Source: Massilia sp. Root335
GTDB lineage: Bacteria; Pseudomonadota; Gammaproteobacteria; Burkholderiales; Burkholderiaceae_D
Assembly: GCF_001425685.1 (NCBI RefSeq)
Contig: NZ_LMCY01000011.1
Coordinates: forward strand, 162,862 to 226,861
DNA length: 64,000 nt
Direction of reading: 5' to 3'
Under the pieces are notes generated by a model that had not been told where the DNA came from, ran no database searches, and saw only the letters and a list, made by a program, of their open reading frames with translations. This document shows positions 47,601 through 55,100 of the stretch, one piece after another (position 1 is the stretch's first letter; each line of letters opens with the position of its first letter). A program made the position numbers and the translations under genes.

Positions 47601-49082
47601 GCGCCATGCGAGCACCTGCCGCTCGCCCTGCACGTGGCGCACGACCCCTGCCTGCGCGCCGGCGGCCTCCGTCTCCAGCTGGCGCGCCGCTTGCCGCGCA
47701 TCGGCCGCGGCGTCAAGCACGATGACCTGGGCGGCCAGCAGCGGATTTTCCAGCGCGGCGGTCTTGAGCAGGCCCACGAGGCCGAGGAGCAGCTCGTCGG
47801 CCGGCGTGTGCGCGAGCACGAGCTGCACGAGCGTGCGCCCCTGCGGCCTGGCGGCGAGCAGCGCCTGGACGTGCAGGAAGCAGGCGGATGCGGCGTCGCG
47901 GTAGTAGTCCGCCAGGTCGCCGCCCGCGGCGCCGGGCAGGCGCACGCAGCGCGCGCCCGCGCTGGCGGCCTGCAGCGCCGCCACGTCGGCGCCCACCGCC
48001 GCGCTGACGAGGACGTGGCGCTGCGCCCATGCCTGCGGCCCGCCCTGCGCGAGCGCGGCGGCCTCCCATTGCGGGGCCGCGTACAACACGCCGGCATCGG
48101 CGTCCTCCTGCAAGACGCGGGACGTGAAGCCGCGCAGCTGCGCGCAGACCTTGCCGTCCCCGTCGCACAGGTCGATATCGAGCTTCGTCACCTTGTCCGC
48201 GGGCGCGCTGCCCGGCGCGAACCGGAGCCACGCGAACATGCTGGGCGTGCACGGCGCGAAGACCCGCAGCGATTCCAGCGCAAACGGAAGGCTCGGCCGC
48301 GCCGGCACGTGGTCGATGTCGTCGATGAAGCCGATGGCCGACTGCACCGCGCCGTCCAGCAGGCTCGGATGCAGCACGTAGTCGCCGAGGGTGTCCGCCA
48401 CCACGGCCGGCAGTTCCAGGCGCGCCAGCACCTGCCCCGCGCCCTGGTGCAGCGCCGTCACGGCCCGGTGCGACGGGCCGTAGACGATCCCCATCCTGCC
48501 GTAGGCCGCATACACCTGCGCCGCATCCAGCTGCCCGCGTGTCATCTCCTCCTGCAGTTGCGCGACGTCGAGCCGGGGCTGCGCCGCCGGCGCCAGGACG
48601 GCGGCCCGGCCCTGCGAATGGACCAGCGCCTGCGCGCCGCCCTCGGCCGCGGCCGCGTGGCTGCAGACTTCATAGTCGACCTGTCCGTCGCCCGGATACA
48701 GCGCCAGCGTGACCTGCGCGCTGTCGTCGACGACGATCGGCTGGGCCCACACCACGTCGGAAAGGCAGATATCGCCGTCCTCGCCGGGTAGCGCCGCTGC
48801 GAGCGCGGCGCGGACCATTTCGAGGTAGGCCACGCCAGGCAGGACCTTGCGTCCGCCGACCACGTGGTCGCGCAGATAGAACGCGCCCGCGTCGAGCGTG
48901 GTGCCGTAGCTGTGCTGGTTCAGGTCGGCCGTATTCCGGTGCAGCAGCGGATGCAGCACGTCGGCGCGCGCCGCGCCCTGCGCCTGCCCGCGAAACTGGG
49001 CAATCAGCGCCAGGGCGTCCGCTTTCGACAGCCGCTTGCCCGACAACTCCCCGACCACATAGTCCACAAAATCGATCATCAC
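35634..49082 (-). CDS. trans-AT polyketide synthase PKS1: DH-KR-ACP-KS-DH-KR-ACP-KS-KR-ACP-KS-DH
   Basis: 4482 residues from a GTG, or 4481 from the next codon ATG (49079). After an N-terminal helix (ELSGKRLSKADALALI, docking-like) the order is DH (HVVGGRKVLP near 72), KR (about 510-700), ACP (Ser about 810, YGINS), KS (Cys about 1076, DTMCSSS), DH (about 1510-1800), KR, ACP (Ser about 2295, YGIDS), KS (Cys about 2545), KR (about 3210), ACP (Ser about 3510), KS (Cys about 3760, DTACSSSS, with EGHGTGT) and a terminal DH (HQVNGRRVFP near 4212, HPAIIDGALQ). No AT, methyltransferase or thioesterase is seen. The second DH has extra residues within its HxxxGxxxxP motif. The N-terminal DH-KR-ACP completes the module begun by the last KS of PKS2; the C-terminal KS-DH needs a partner that is not visible. 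Confidence 0.95.
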   Translation of the reverse strand: MMIDFVDYVVGELSGKRLSKADALALIAQFRGQAQGAARADVLHPLLHRNTADLNQHSYGTTLDAGAFYLRDHVVGGRKVLPGVAYLEMVRAALAAALPGEDGDICLSDVVWAQPIVVDDSAQVTLALYPGDGQVDYEVCSHAAAAEGGAQALVHSQGRAAVLAPAAQPRLDVAQLQEEMTRGQLDAAQVYAAYGRMGIVYGPSHRAVTALHQGAGQVLARLELPAVVADTLGDYVLHPSLLDGAVQSAIGFIDDIDHVPARPSLPFALESLRVFAPCTPSMFAWLRFAPGSAPADKVTKLDIDLCDGDGKVCAQLRGFTSRVLQEDADAGVLYAAPQWEAAALAQGGPQAWAQRHVLVSAAVGADVAALQAASAGARCVRLPGAAGGDLADYYRDAASACFLHVQALLAARPQGRTLVQLVLAHTPADELLLGLVGLLKTAALENPLLAAQVIVLDAAADARQAARQLETEAAGAQAGVVRHVQGERQVLAWRELDMPAEEPAPAFKDGGVYLITGGTGALGGLFARAILDRARGATVVLTGRAAAYAPADLPAHTGQVHYRQLDLCDADQVRALVAGVVAQHGRLDGILHAAGMTGDGFILKKTAAEFEQVLAPKVAGTVNLDAATQDVALDFLMLFSGGAAVTGNAGQADYAAANGFMDRFAAYRNALVRQGRRQGRTRAVNWPLWEDGGMGADAATQAQLKRAAGLVPMRSRTGLRAFDHSLALAHDQVQVVEGDLRLVRAALFAPEPAAEASAPQPATVNGGQAGGADLRARTESFLKKRLSSLLKLPANRIDAAAPFEKYGINSIMTMDLTGELETIFGALPKTLFFEYQTLSELAGYFVAQHRGRLEALFDAAAMPAAPAPALAPSQPVVAGPARARAAARRPVARGAAADLDAIAIVGLSGRYPGAADVDQFWRNLRDGKDSIVEVPPERWNWRDHFSEDRSAGGRHYSKWGGFIDGVDEFDALFFNIPPVDAERIDPQERLFLQHAWMALEDAGCTRASLQMPHGDDQAGQVGVYVGVMYGEYQMFGAESSLLGERMVTPSSYASIANRVSYFLNLHGPSMAVDTMCSSSLTAIHLACQDLRQGRTDAAVAGGVNVTIHPNKYLLLSSGQFIASDGRCQSFGVGGDGYIPAEGVGAVILKRLSDAERDGNHIYGVIKGSALNHGGKTNGYSVPNPQAQASVVARAFKECGVDPRHISYIEAHGTGTKLGDPIEIAALAQVFRRSAAENGCCLIGSAKSNIGHAESAAGIAGLTKVLLQMRHRQIVPSLHSSALNPNIDFDDSPFVVNQELREWEQPQVDGKRLPRIAGISSFGAGGSNAHLVVQEYVAADPAPHADGEPAAVLLSARTPEQLTQKMQDLLAFVRRGEPKVDLHAVACTLQTGREAMEERLALIVGSVGQLERDLQACLDGDETLDNCYRGQAAAGFDAVALFKADADLRDTIGKWIAARKLAPLAELWTRGLELDWNRLYGARRPGFVSLPAYPFARERCWIERAAETHAGRGAVLHPLLHRNTSDFAQQCYRTTLTGFEFFLADHRVTIGAAAGQKVLPGVAFLEMARAAVAQALHAGDPAPALEIRNVAWARPLVVDGHTQAEIALSPDDDGQVDFEICGESGGERIAYCQGRVAIAAPAGAQQIDVAQVRQPLRRGRLDAAQVYAAYARMGLDYGPAHRPIESILLGDGQALAELRLPAALQAGASDYLLHPSLMDGALQAAIGLLDWQDEPAGQARVPFALGALHVLASCTSEMLAWVRYAEGSGPGDAVVKLDIDLCDGAGRVCVRMRDLCSRVLGGQPGAVDDGVGRLFAVPAWEPAAPVAAADAPAEHHVLLCDLQGVDVAALESLLPGARCVASNAPDDDSLAARYLHHASALLGQLRTHLQRVAQGTVLLQVVVPGRDGGEILAGLSGMLRTASLENPGFIGQLIMAAPDTPVAGLAAQLRQDGRSDGVLVRYEQGARQVLRWREVPSEGGAADVAFKDQGVYLITGGLGGLGLLFAGEIAKQASRAKVILTGRGPLDAHKQAQLDTLAARAGRVTYRQLDLEDPAQVAQLVGAIVAAHGRLDGIVHSAGMTADSFILQKSDAQLGAVLAPKVAGTVHLDRAAAEVDLDFFVLFSSVSSALGNVGQADYAAANGFMDHFAAYRNRLADSGQRRGRTVAINWPLWQEGGMQIDAASRELLFQASGARPLRTGTGIAAFYRSLASSHGQALVLEGDLPRLRRVLAGPVRRTPAAAVPAPVAAVPAAAGGDARLPERTADYLRRQFADVLKVPAQKINPRAPLENYGIDSVVAMKLTNVLEQTFGSLPKTLFFEYQTIAALAGYLLNSFPETVRQVLDPAGAAAAQPAAAVAAPPALAVPRRARRFPAPDARRERDVAIVGVSGRYPMAGDLAEFWDNLKAGRDCITEVPPERWDHARYFDPDRSKAGKSYAKWGGFLADVDKFDPLFFNISPREAEIIDPQERLFLQTAWQTIEDAGYSRESLAGRRVGVYVGAMWGHYELYGADAASGAIPTSSHASIANRVSYFFDLRGPSIALDTMCSSSLTAIHLACEEIRRGNIDAALAGGVNLSIHPQKYLNLSQGKFAASDGRCRSFGAGGDGYVPGEGVGAVLLKPLDDALRDGDQVYAVVRASALNHGGKTNGYTVPNPNAQGDLILDAMKKAGVEPDSLGYVETHGTGTSLGDPIEIAGLQQAFAAHAGRNGRLPIGSVKSNIGHLEAAAGIAAVTKALLQFKHGQLVPSLHAEPLNPNIDFANSPFHVQTTLADWRRSGTQPRRAAVSSFGAGGANAHLILEEHVDTRPARRVADAGTPHVFLLSARDPAGLARHAAGVAAFLAERPELPLGDIAYTSQVGRTHMPARLALIASSVAQLHDKLVGWSASREPDDVFHANANDRAYDAGQLIQGEAGQAFLRGLLANGDLAKAATLWTMGAAIDWAPLHAGAAPRRVSLPAYPFAKERYWVQAAAAHPVAPAVAEAPRRLYYRPQWTARPLAGATPPAGPLLVLDGSDAFFAALKGQVEGSGITLALPGNAFAEIAPGVFTLDPGSEAQFGQLLAALQDRDQLPRAVLHRHASPDAGEALRLGVGALQNLCKALIGRKAGGKVRFLSFFDGGDDAGMPFGAALAGFYKSLSLEHPGYDAKVVDMRSDAAGPAEQVRIAMAELGGDDWAAGEIGYLGAGVRHVREYVAYEANRATDMPLRQGGVYLVTGGLGGLGWIVAGYLARHVGARLVLVGRSALSAANAARVATLAATGGEAVYLQADVARQDDVESVVRQAKARFGRIDGVFHGAGTTRDAFLLKKTPDDLAAVLAPKVHGTLNLERATRAEALDLFVLFSSVAGAFGNLGQCDYAYANRFLDAFAEQREALRLAGRRSGRTLAIDWPYWADGGMTVPAEALAFSASRMGMHPLPTGEGIRCLEDLLGSGLAQAIALYGVPSKVGAYMARRAAPVAVAAAAVRVGGAPADPVPRLAQMQDYLKGLLGAEIKLAPDRIDARERFEAFGIDSIAVGRLNEALARAFGALPQTLFYEYESIDDLARYFVREHADALANLFGDAASVPAAVAEDAPAVPGAAQPIRPADGAEPVAIIGVHGYYPQSRDLDDYWDHLRAGRDLVGPVPAERWDAQRFYDADPARAADGKIYCKWGAFLDDVDKFDAPFFNVERAEAAAMDPQERLFLQSVWSAFEDAGYTRESLKRRFPKARSAGVGVFVGVTTNSYQLLASEGTAASALPWSIANRVSYFFDFQGPSMPVDTACSSSSVAIHLACESLRRNECQVAVAGGVNLYLHPSKYQGLCRKRMLAREGKCRSYGAGDDGFVPGEGVGTLILKPLARAIEDGDTIHAVIRASAFEHSGRSNGYSAPNPNAQAGLIGRTLAAAGVAAESIGYVEGHGTGTQLGDSLEVAALAQAFGRETDRRQFCALGSVKANVGHAESAAGVAAVTKVLLQMKHRQLAPTIHADVANPDIEFERSPFYLQRRLADWTPAAAHPRRALVNSFGAGGVNACVLLEEYVQAPATRPLAAGPQLIVLSARTGASLRELAVRLLAHLRKNHATGLADVAYTLQTAREPMSERLAFVAQDLAGLAATLERWTAGEACAGIHRGSVDPRSAAKRPDNAAEARDLEALAQAWVKGRTIAWDELDPHRAARRIPLPAYPFAQERHWVNEAPRPGAQQPAALHPLVSHNSSTLREVSFTSMLSGDAFYARDHQVNGRRVFPGAGLLEMACASGALAAGRNVRRIQSVVFVQPLVFTHAQQPVQVSLQPADDDAGYIITSYDADREKVVHCEGVLRFDDGAGESGRDDHLPVAELIRASSRTVDGSEYYRRFAQAGIGYGPAFRTMQTLHAGASFALSILSVADDLSEGFDDYTLHPAIIDGALQTVAGLAGGGEASVPYLPFAIDDVEILHPLARTCYVHVEEAGPQSAGSTDIRKFNIRIANERGLVLVALKQFCVRAFRSQPANHRSPHRPERITGANLA

Positions 49083-49112
49083 ACTCTCGCTATATCGTTG
49101 TTCCGGGATGGC

Positions 49113-52100
49113 CTAGATGGCGATCTTCTTCAGCACCGCGCTTGCCAGGTCCGCCGCCAGCGCGCCCTGCTCCACCTGGTCGAGGATGCCGGCGATCGAC
49201 GCCAGGTCGCCCTGCGCCGCGGCCGGGGCCGGACCGTCGATCCGGCAGCGTTCCCGCGCGAACGGATAGAGCGGCAGGCCGATCCGGTCCGGCAGCGCGC
49301 GGCGGCCGCCGTACAGCAGGCGCCAGTCCAGCTCCAGGCCCCGGGCCCAGAGCGCGGCGAGCTTGTGCAGCTTGTTGCCGTTCACCCAGCTCAGGATCGC
49401 GGCCTGCATGTCCTCGTCGTGCTGGATCACCTGCAGGCCCTCGTTCCTGCCGTCCGCCCTGCCGCGGAAGACCGATGCGCCGTCCGGGGTCCCGTCGAGG
49501 AAGGCGGCAAGGCCGCGCGCCAGCTGGTCGAGCGAACCGGCCACGAAGGCCACGCGCTCCTCCATCGGCTCGCGCGCCACCTGGAGCGTGTACGCGATGT
49601 CTTCCAGGCGCATGGCGCGAGTGCGGATCGCATCGAGCAGGTCGCGCACCTTCTGCCGCAGCGGGTCCTGCCCGCGCGCGGACAGCGGCACGATGACCGT
49701 CGCGTCTCCCGCTTCGTCGTCCGGCCGCCGCGCAGCCGGCCGCACGTGCTCCTCGATCACGACGTGGGCATTGGTGCCGCTGCGGCCGAACGCGCTCACG
49801 GCGCCCATGCGCGGCTTGCCGTCGATGCCCTGCCACGTGGTGGTCGTCTTGTTCACGTAGAAGTCGCTGGCCGCCCAGTCGATGTAGTCGTTCTCTTCAT
49901 CGCAGTGCAGGCTCGCGGGAATCCGGCCGTGTTCCAGTCCCTTCAACAGCGCCACCACGCTGACGAGGCCCGACGCGGCCATCGTGTGGCCGAGGTTCGA
50001 TTTGCAGCTGGTGACGGCGCACTTCGTCCGGCGCGGCGCCGTGGCGAGCCTCCGGAAGGCGTCGTTCAGGGCATTGATCTCGACCGGGTCGCCGAGCCGG
50101 GTGCCGGTGCCGTGCGCGACGACGTGGGAGATGTCGCCGACGTCGATGCCGCTGCCGGCATACACGCGCTCGATCAGATCGGCCTGGGCCCGGCCGTTCG
50201 GCGCGGTGACGCCGTTCGTCTTGCCGTCGAAATTGATGCCGCTGGCTTTCACGGTGCCGTAGACATGGTCGCCGGCCTCGATGGCGGCCGCCAACGGCTT
50301 GAGCATCAGGACCACCACCGCGTCGCCGACGCCGATGCCGTCCGCGTCCTTCGAAAAGCTGCGGCATTGCCCATGCGCCGACAGCATGCGCGCCTCGCTC
50401 ATCCTGAGCCACGCCTTGGGCGACAGGTTGAGCGCGACCGCGGCCACCAGCGCCGCGTCGCATTCGCCCTGGCGCAAACTCATCGCGGCCTGGTGCAGCG
50501 CGACCAGGCCCGAGGAGCACGCCGTGTTGGTGGCGATCGCAGGGCCGTGCAGGTCCAGGAAATAGGACAGGCGCGACGAGATCATCGCGGCGCCGGCCGT
50601 CGTCACGCCCTGCGCGTCCGTGACGAGGCTGTACTGGCTCTCCTCCATGCCGACGAACACGCCGACATTGGTCCCGCGCAGCGCACCCGGCGACGTCCTC
50701 GCGTCCTCGATGGCGCGGTAGGCCTCCATCAGCAGCAGCCGCTCGGCGGGGTCCATCTCCTCCGCCTCGGCCGGAGAAATCTCGAAGAACAGCGGGTCGA
50801 ACTCGTCGACGCCGTTGACGAAGCCGCCCATATTCGTGCTGATGACGTTGCCGACGTGGCCGGGTGCGGTGAAGTAGTCGCGCCAGTCCCAGCGCGCGGC
50901 CGGCACTTCGGTCACTCCGCTCCTGCCCTCGGCCAGCAGGTTCCACAACTGGTCCACGTCGTCCGCCTGCGGGAAGCGGCCGGCCATGCCGACGATCGCG
51001 ATCGGTTCCTGCCGCCGGTCCGCCGGCGTCGGCGCCGGCGCCGGCGCGAACCGTCCCGGGGACGCCGGCCGGCTCGCCGCGGCCGGTGCGGGCACGGGCG
51101 CCGGTGCCTGCGCGCCCTGCCCCTGGCCGTACAAGGCCGCGAAGTGCGCCTCGTGGTCTTGCGCGAAGTGATCGGCGAGCTGCCCGACGGTGGCATGGTT
51201 GAAGAACAGGGCCGGCGTCACGTCCAGCGACAGGTGGCTGGACAACAGCTTCGCCAGGCCCGCCAGGCTGATGGAATCGAACCCGACGTCGGCCAGATTG
51301 GTCCTGTCGTCGAGCCGCGCCGGATCGATGCCCGCGCTGGCGCACACCAGCCGCCGCAACTCGGCGCGCAGGCGCTCGCGGACCAGGGCGCCGCCCGCGA
51401 CCGCCGGCAGAGCCAGTGCCGGCAGCGCTGCCGCCAGCGGACGCCGCGGCTCGGCGGCGCCGTAGGCACGGGCCAGGAACCGTTCCACGCGCGCCGGCTC
51501 GCCAAGCATGACGAGGGTCTGGGTGCGCGCGGCGTGCAGCAGGTCCTCGCAGATGCGCAGCCCGTCCCGCGCGCCCAGCGCCTGCTGGCCGCTGCTCTTG
51601 AGGTAGAAGGCCGCTTGCGCCGGATCGCCGGCGCCCATGCCGCCGCGCTGCCCCGCTTCCTGCGCCCAGAAGGGCCAGTTGACGACGACCGTCTTCCCCG
51701 CGCACCGGGCCTGCCGGCGCCATTCGCCGTACGCCATCTGGAAGCGGTTGGCGATCGCGTAATCGCACGCGCCGAAGTCGCCCAGGATGGCGGCGGACGA
51801 CGAGAACAGGCACACGAAATCGAGCGGCTGGTCCCGCAACGCCTCGTCCAGCAGCATCGTGCCGGCCGTCTTCGGCAGCAGCACGGCATCGATCTCGGCG
51901 CGCGCCTTGTCGCGGAACGGCCGGGCGGCCTCGATGCCCGCGGCATGGAACACGCCGGACAGCGGCAAGCCCAGCGCCCCCGCCCAGCGCAGCACCTGCG
52001 CGGCGTCGCCGACATCGACCGCCGCGTATTCCGCGTGCGCGGCGCCGGCCTGGCGCAGGCTGGCGAGCTGCGCGTCGATGTCCGGCGACGGCGCCCGCCT

Positions 52101-55100
52101 GCCCAGCAGCACCAGCTTCGCGTTGTACTCGCCGGCCAGGTGCCGGGCGAACTTCATGCCCAGCGCGCCGCAGCCGCCCGTGATCAGGTAGGTGCCGCCC
52201 TGCTTGAGCAGCGGCGCCTGCTGCGCACCGGCCTGCACCGGCCGCAAGGCGAGCACGCTGCGCTGCCCGTGCCGGTACCAGATCACGCCGCCCGAGCGCT
52301 GCGCGTCGACCCGCTGCGCCGGCGTGGCTGCCGGTCCGTCCGTGTACAGCAGCGCGATCTTCACGTCGGGGAGCACCAGCCGCAGCGAACGCTCGAAGCC
52401 GATCCACGCGTAATCCCAGGCCGTATCGCGTTGCGCCGGATCGTACTGCCCGACCAGCACGACGTCCGCCACCAGGGCGCCGCAGGCCTGCACGGCGCGG
52501 AACAGGTCGAACAGCAGATGGACGCCTTCCTGCCCGCGTCCCCTGGCCCACTCATGGACGACCGCGACCGGTTGCGCGTCGGCGCCCGCGGCCTGGCGGA
52601 TGGCGGCCTCGATATCGGCCGTCCGGTCCACCACCAGCCTGGCGCCGGGAACGGCCGCCGAACCGGCGTCGCCGAAGATTACCGTGGCGCGGGCGTCCGC
52701 CGTCCGCGCCGCGCCGGTGGCCGCCTCCTCGGCGCGCCAGTACTCCTCGAAATACAGCGCGCCGGCTGGATCCGCCGTGGCGGCCGCCTGTTCGACGAAC
52801 CGCGCCTGGCCCGTGCAATGCACGCCGGCGGCGCTCGCGATCTCGACGCCGACACGATCGGCCGCGTGCGGGGCGAGCTCGATCCGGATCTCGGTGCTTC
52901 CGGCCGGCGCGAACGGCGCATCCCATGCCACGTCGGACAGTTCGATGGCCTGCCCGTCGCGTTCGGGCGAGGCCAGCGCCACCGCGGCGCGCGCCATGTC
53001 GAGCAGGTCGTCGCGCGTCAGCGGCGCGGACAACACCGACGCATAGCGCTGGCGGCTCAGCGTCGAGGTATTGCGGTGCACCAGCGGGTGCAGCAGGGCC
53101 TGTTCGTCGGCGGCGTCGATCCAGTAGCGTTCCCTGGCAAACGGATAGGTCGGCAGGACGATGCGCCGCGGCGTACCGTCGCGATAAAACAGGTGCCAGT
53201 CGAGGTCCAGCCCCTTGGTCCACAGCGCCAGCAGCTTGGCGAATTTGTTCTGGGCGACCCAGTTCGCGATGATGGTCTGTTTCAGCTCGTCGTCGTCGCT
53301 GATGAGCGTCAAGCCTTCCTTGTTGGCCCGGACCCTGCCGCGCCAGGCATGCGCGCCGTCCTCGCGGCCGTCGAGCCAGGCCTGGATTTGCTCTGCCAGC
53401 TGCGCCGTCGATTCGGCCAGGAAGCCCAGCCGCTCCTCCATCGCCTCCCGGCCCACCTGCAGCGTGTAGGCGACGTCCGCCAGCGCGCACGACTCGCCCG
53501 CGCCGCGCAGGAAGGCCAGCAGGTCGCGCGCACGCTGGCGCAACTGTTCCTCGGTCTTCGCCGACAACGGCACCAGCGCCACGGGCGCCGCGGGCGCGGC
53601 CTGCGGACGGCGACGCGCGGCGTATTCGGCCACCACCACGTGCGCGTTGGTGCCGCTGTAGCCGAACGAGCTGACGGCCGCCTGGCGGCGCGCGCCACCC
53701 TCGGGCGTCCAGTCGCGCAGCCGGTCGTTGACGTGGAACGGGCTGTCCTGCAGCCTGATGTGCGGGTTCAGGCGTTCGAAGTGGATCGTGGGCGGCAACT
53801 GCTTGTGCTGGAGCGCCAGGACCGTCTTGATGAACGACGTCACGCCGGCGGCGGTCAGGCAGTGGCCGATATTCGATTTCACCGAGCCGAGGGCGCAGTA
53901 TCCGGTCTTGCCCGTATGGTCCCGGAACGCCTGTTTCAATCCCTCGACCTCGATCGGATCGCCCAGCGGGGTGCCCGTGCCGTGCGCTTCGACCAGCTGG
54001 ATGCCGGCCGGATCGATGCCGTGCCGGCGATAGACGTCCCGCATCAACCGCGCCTGCGACACGGGATTCGGTGCGGTGATGCCGTTGGTCCGGCCGTCCT
54101 GGTTGACGCCCCAGCCCCGGATCACGGCGTGGACGACGTCGCCGTCGCGTTCCGCGTCGGACAGGCGCTTGAGCAGCACGGCGCCCACCGCTTCTCCCGG
54201 CACGAAGCCGTTCGCGCGCTGGTCGAAGGTATGGCACTTGCCGTCGGCCGACAGCATGCCCGACTGCGCGGTCATGATGTGCATGGCCGGGCCGGCGCCG
54301 ACGTACACGCCGCCCGCCAGGGCCAGGTCGCTGGCGCCGGACACCAGGCTGTCGCAGGCGGTCGCAATCGCCACCAGCGACGACGAGCAGGCCGTGTCGA
54401 TGGCCATGCAGGGGCCCTGCAGGTCGAGGAAGTAGGCGATGCGGGCGGACAGGATCGAACTCGCATTGCCGGTGAAGCCGTGCGCGCTCAACTGGCTCGT
54501 GCGCGACAGCAGTCCGTAGTCGTTCCCCGCGGCGCCGACGAACACGCCGCAGCGGCTGCCCGCCAGCGCCTTCGGGTTGTAGCCGGCGTGCTCGATGCCT
54601 TGCCAGCACGCCTGCAGGAACAGGCGCTGCTGCGGATCCATCGCCTTCGCCTCGACCGGCGAGATATTGAAGAACAGCGGATCGAACCGGTCGTAGTCTT
54701 CCAGCTGGCCGAGCCATTTCGAATTCGTCTTGCCCGGCGCCGGTTCCCCGGCCTGGAACCACCTCGCCACGTCCCAGCGTTGCGGCGCGACCTCGCTGAT
54801 GCAATCCCTGCCTTCGGCGATGTTGCGCCAGTATTCGTCGAGGTTCCTCGCCATCGGGAACTGGCCGGCCATGCCGATGACGGCGACCGGTTCCGGCACG
54901 CCCTCGACGCGCGGCGCGGCCGGCGCGGCGGCAGGCGCCTGCCGGCGCCAGGAGACGAGTTCGCGCACGGGCGCGGCCGGCGCAAGCGCGGCCTCCGGTG
55001 CCGCGGATAGCGGCGTGCGCAGCTTTCTCGTCTCCAGCTCCGCGAAGTCCGGCATGGCGCCGGCGGCGCCGCGGTCGTGCGCGACCTCCCGCACGTGGCG

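Noticed and set aside
35682..55010. Very long plus-strand frames opposite PKS1 and PKS2 (about 2,000 codons each)
   Set aside because: Their translations are Arg/His/Gln/Asp-rich with no domain and lie antisense to clear PKS domains; they arise from the third-position G/C bias of the PKS genes.
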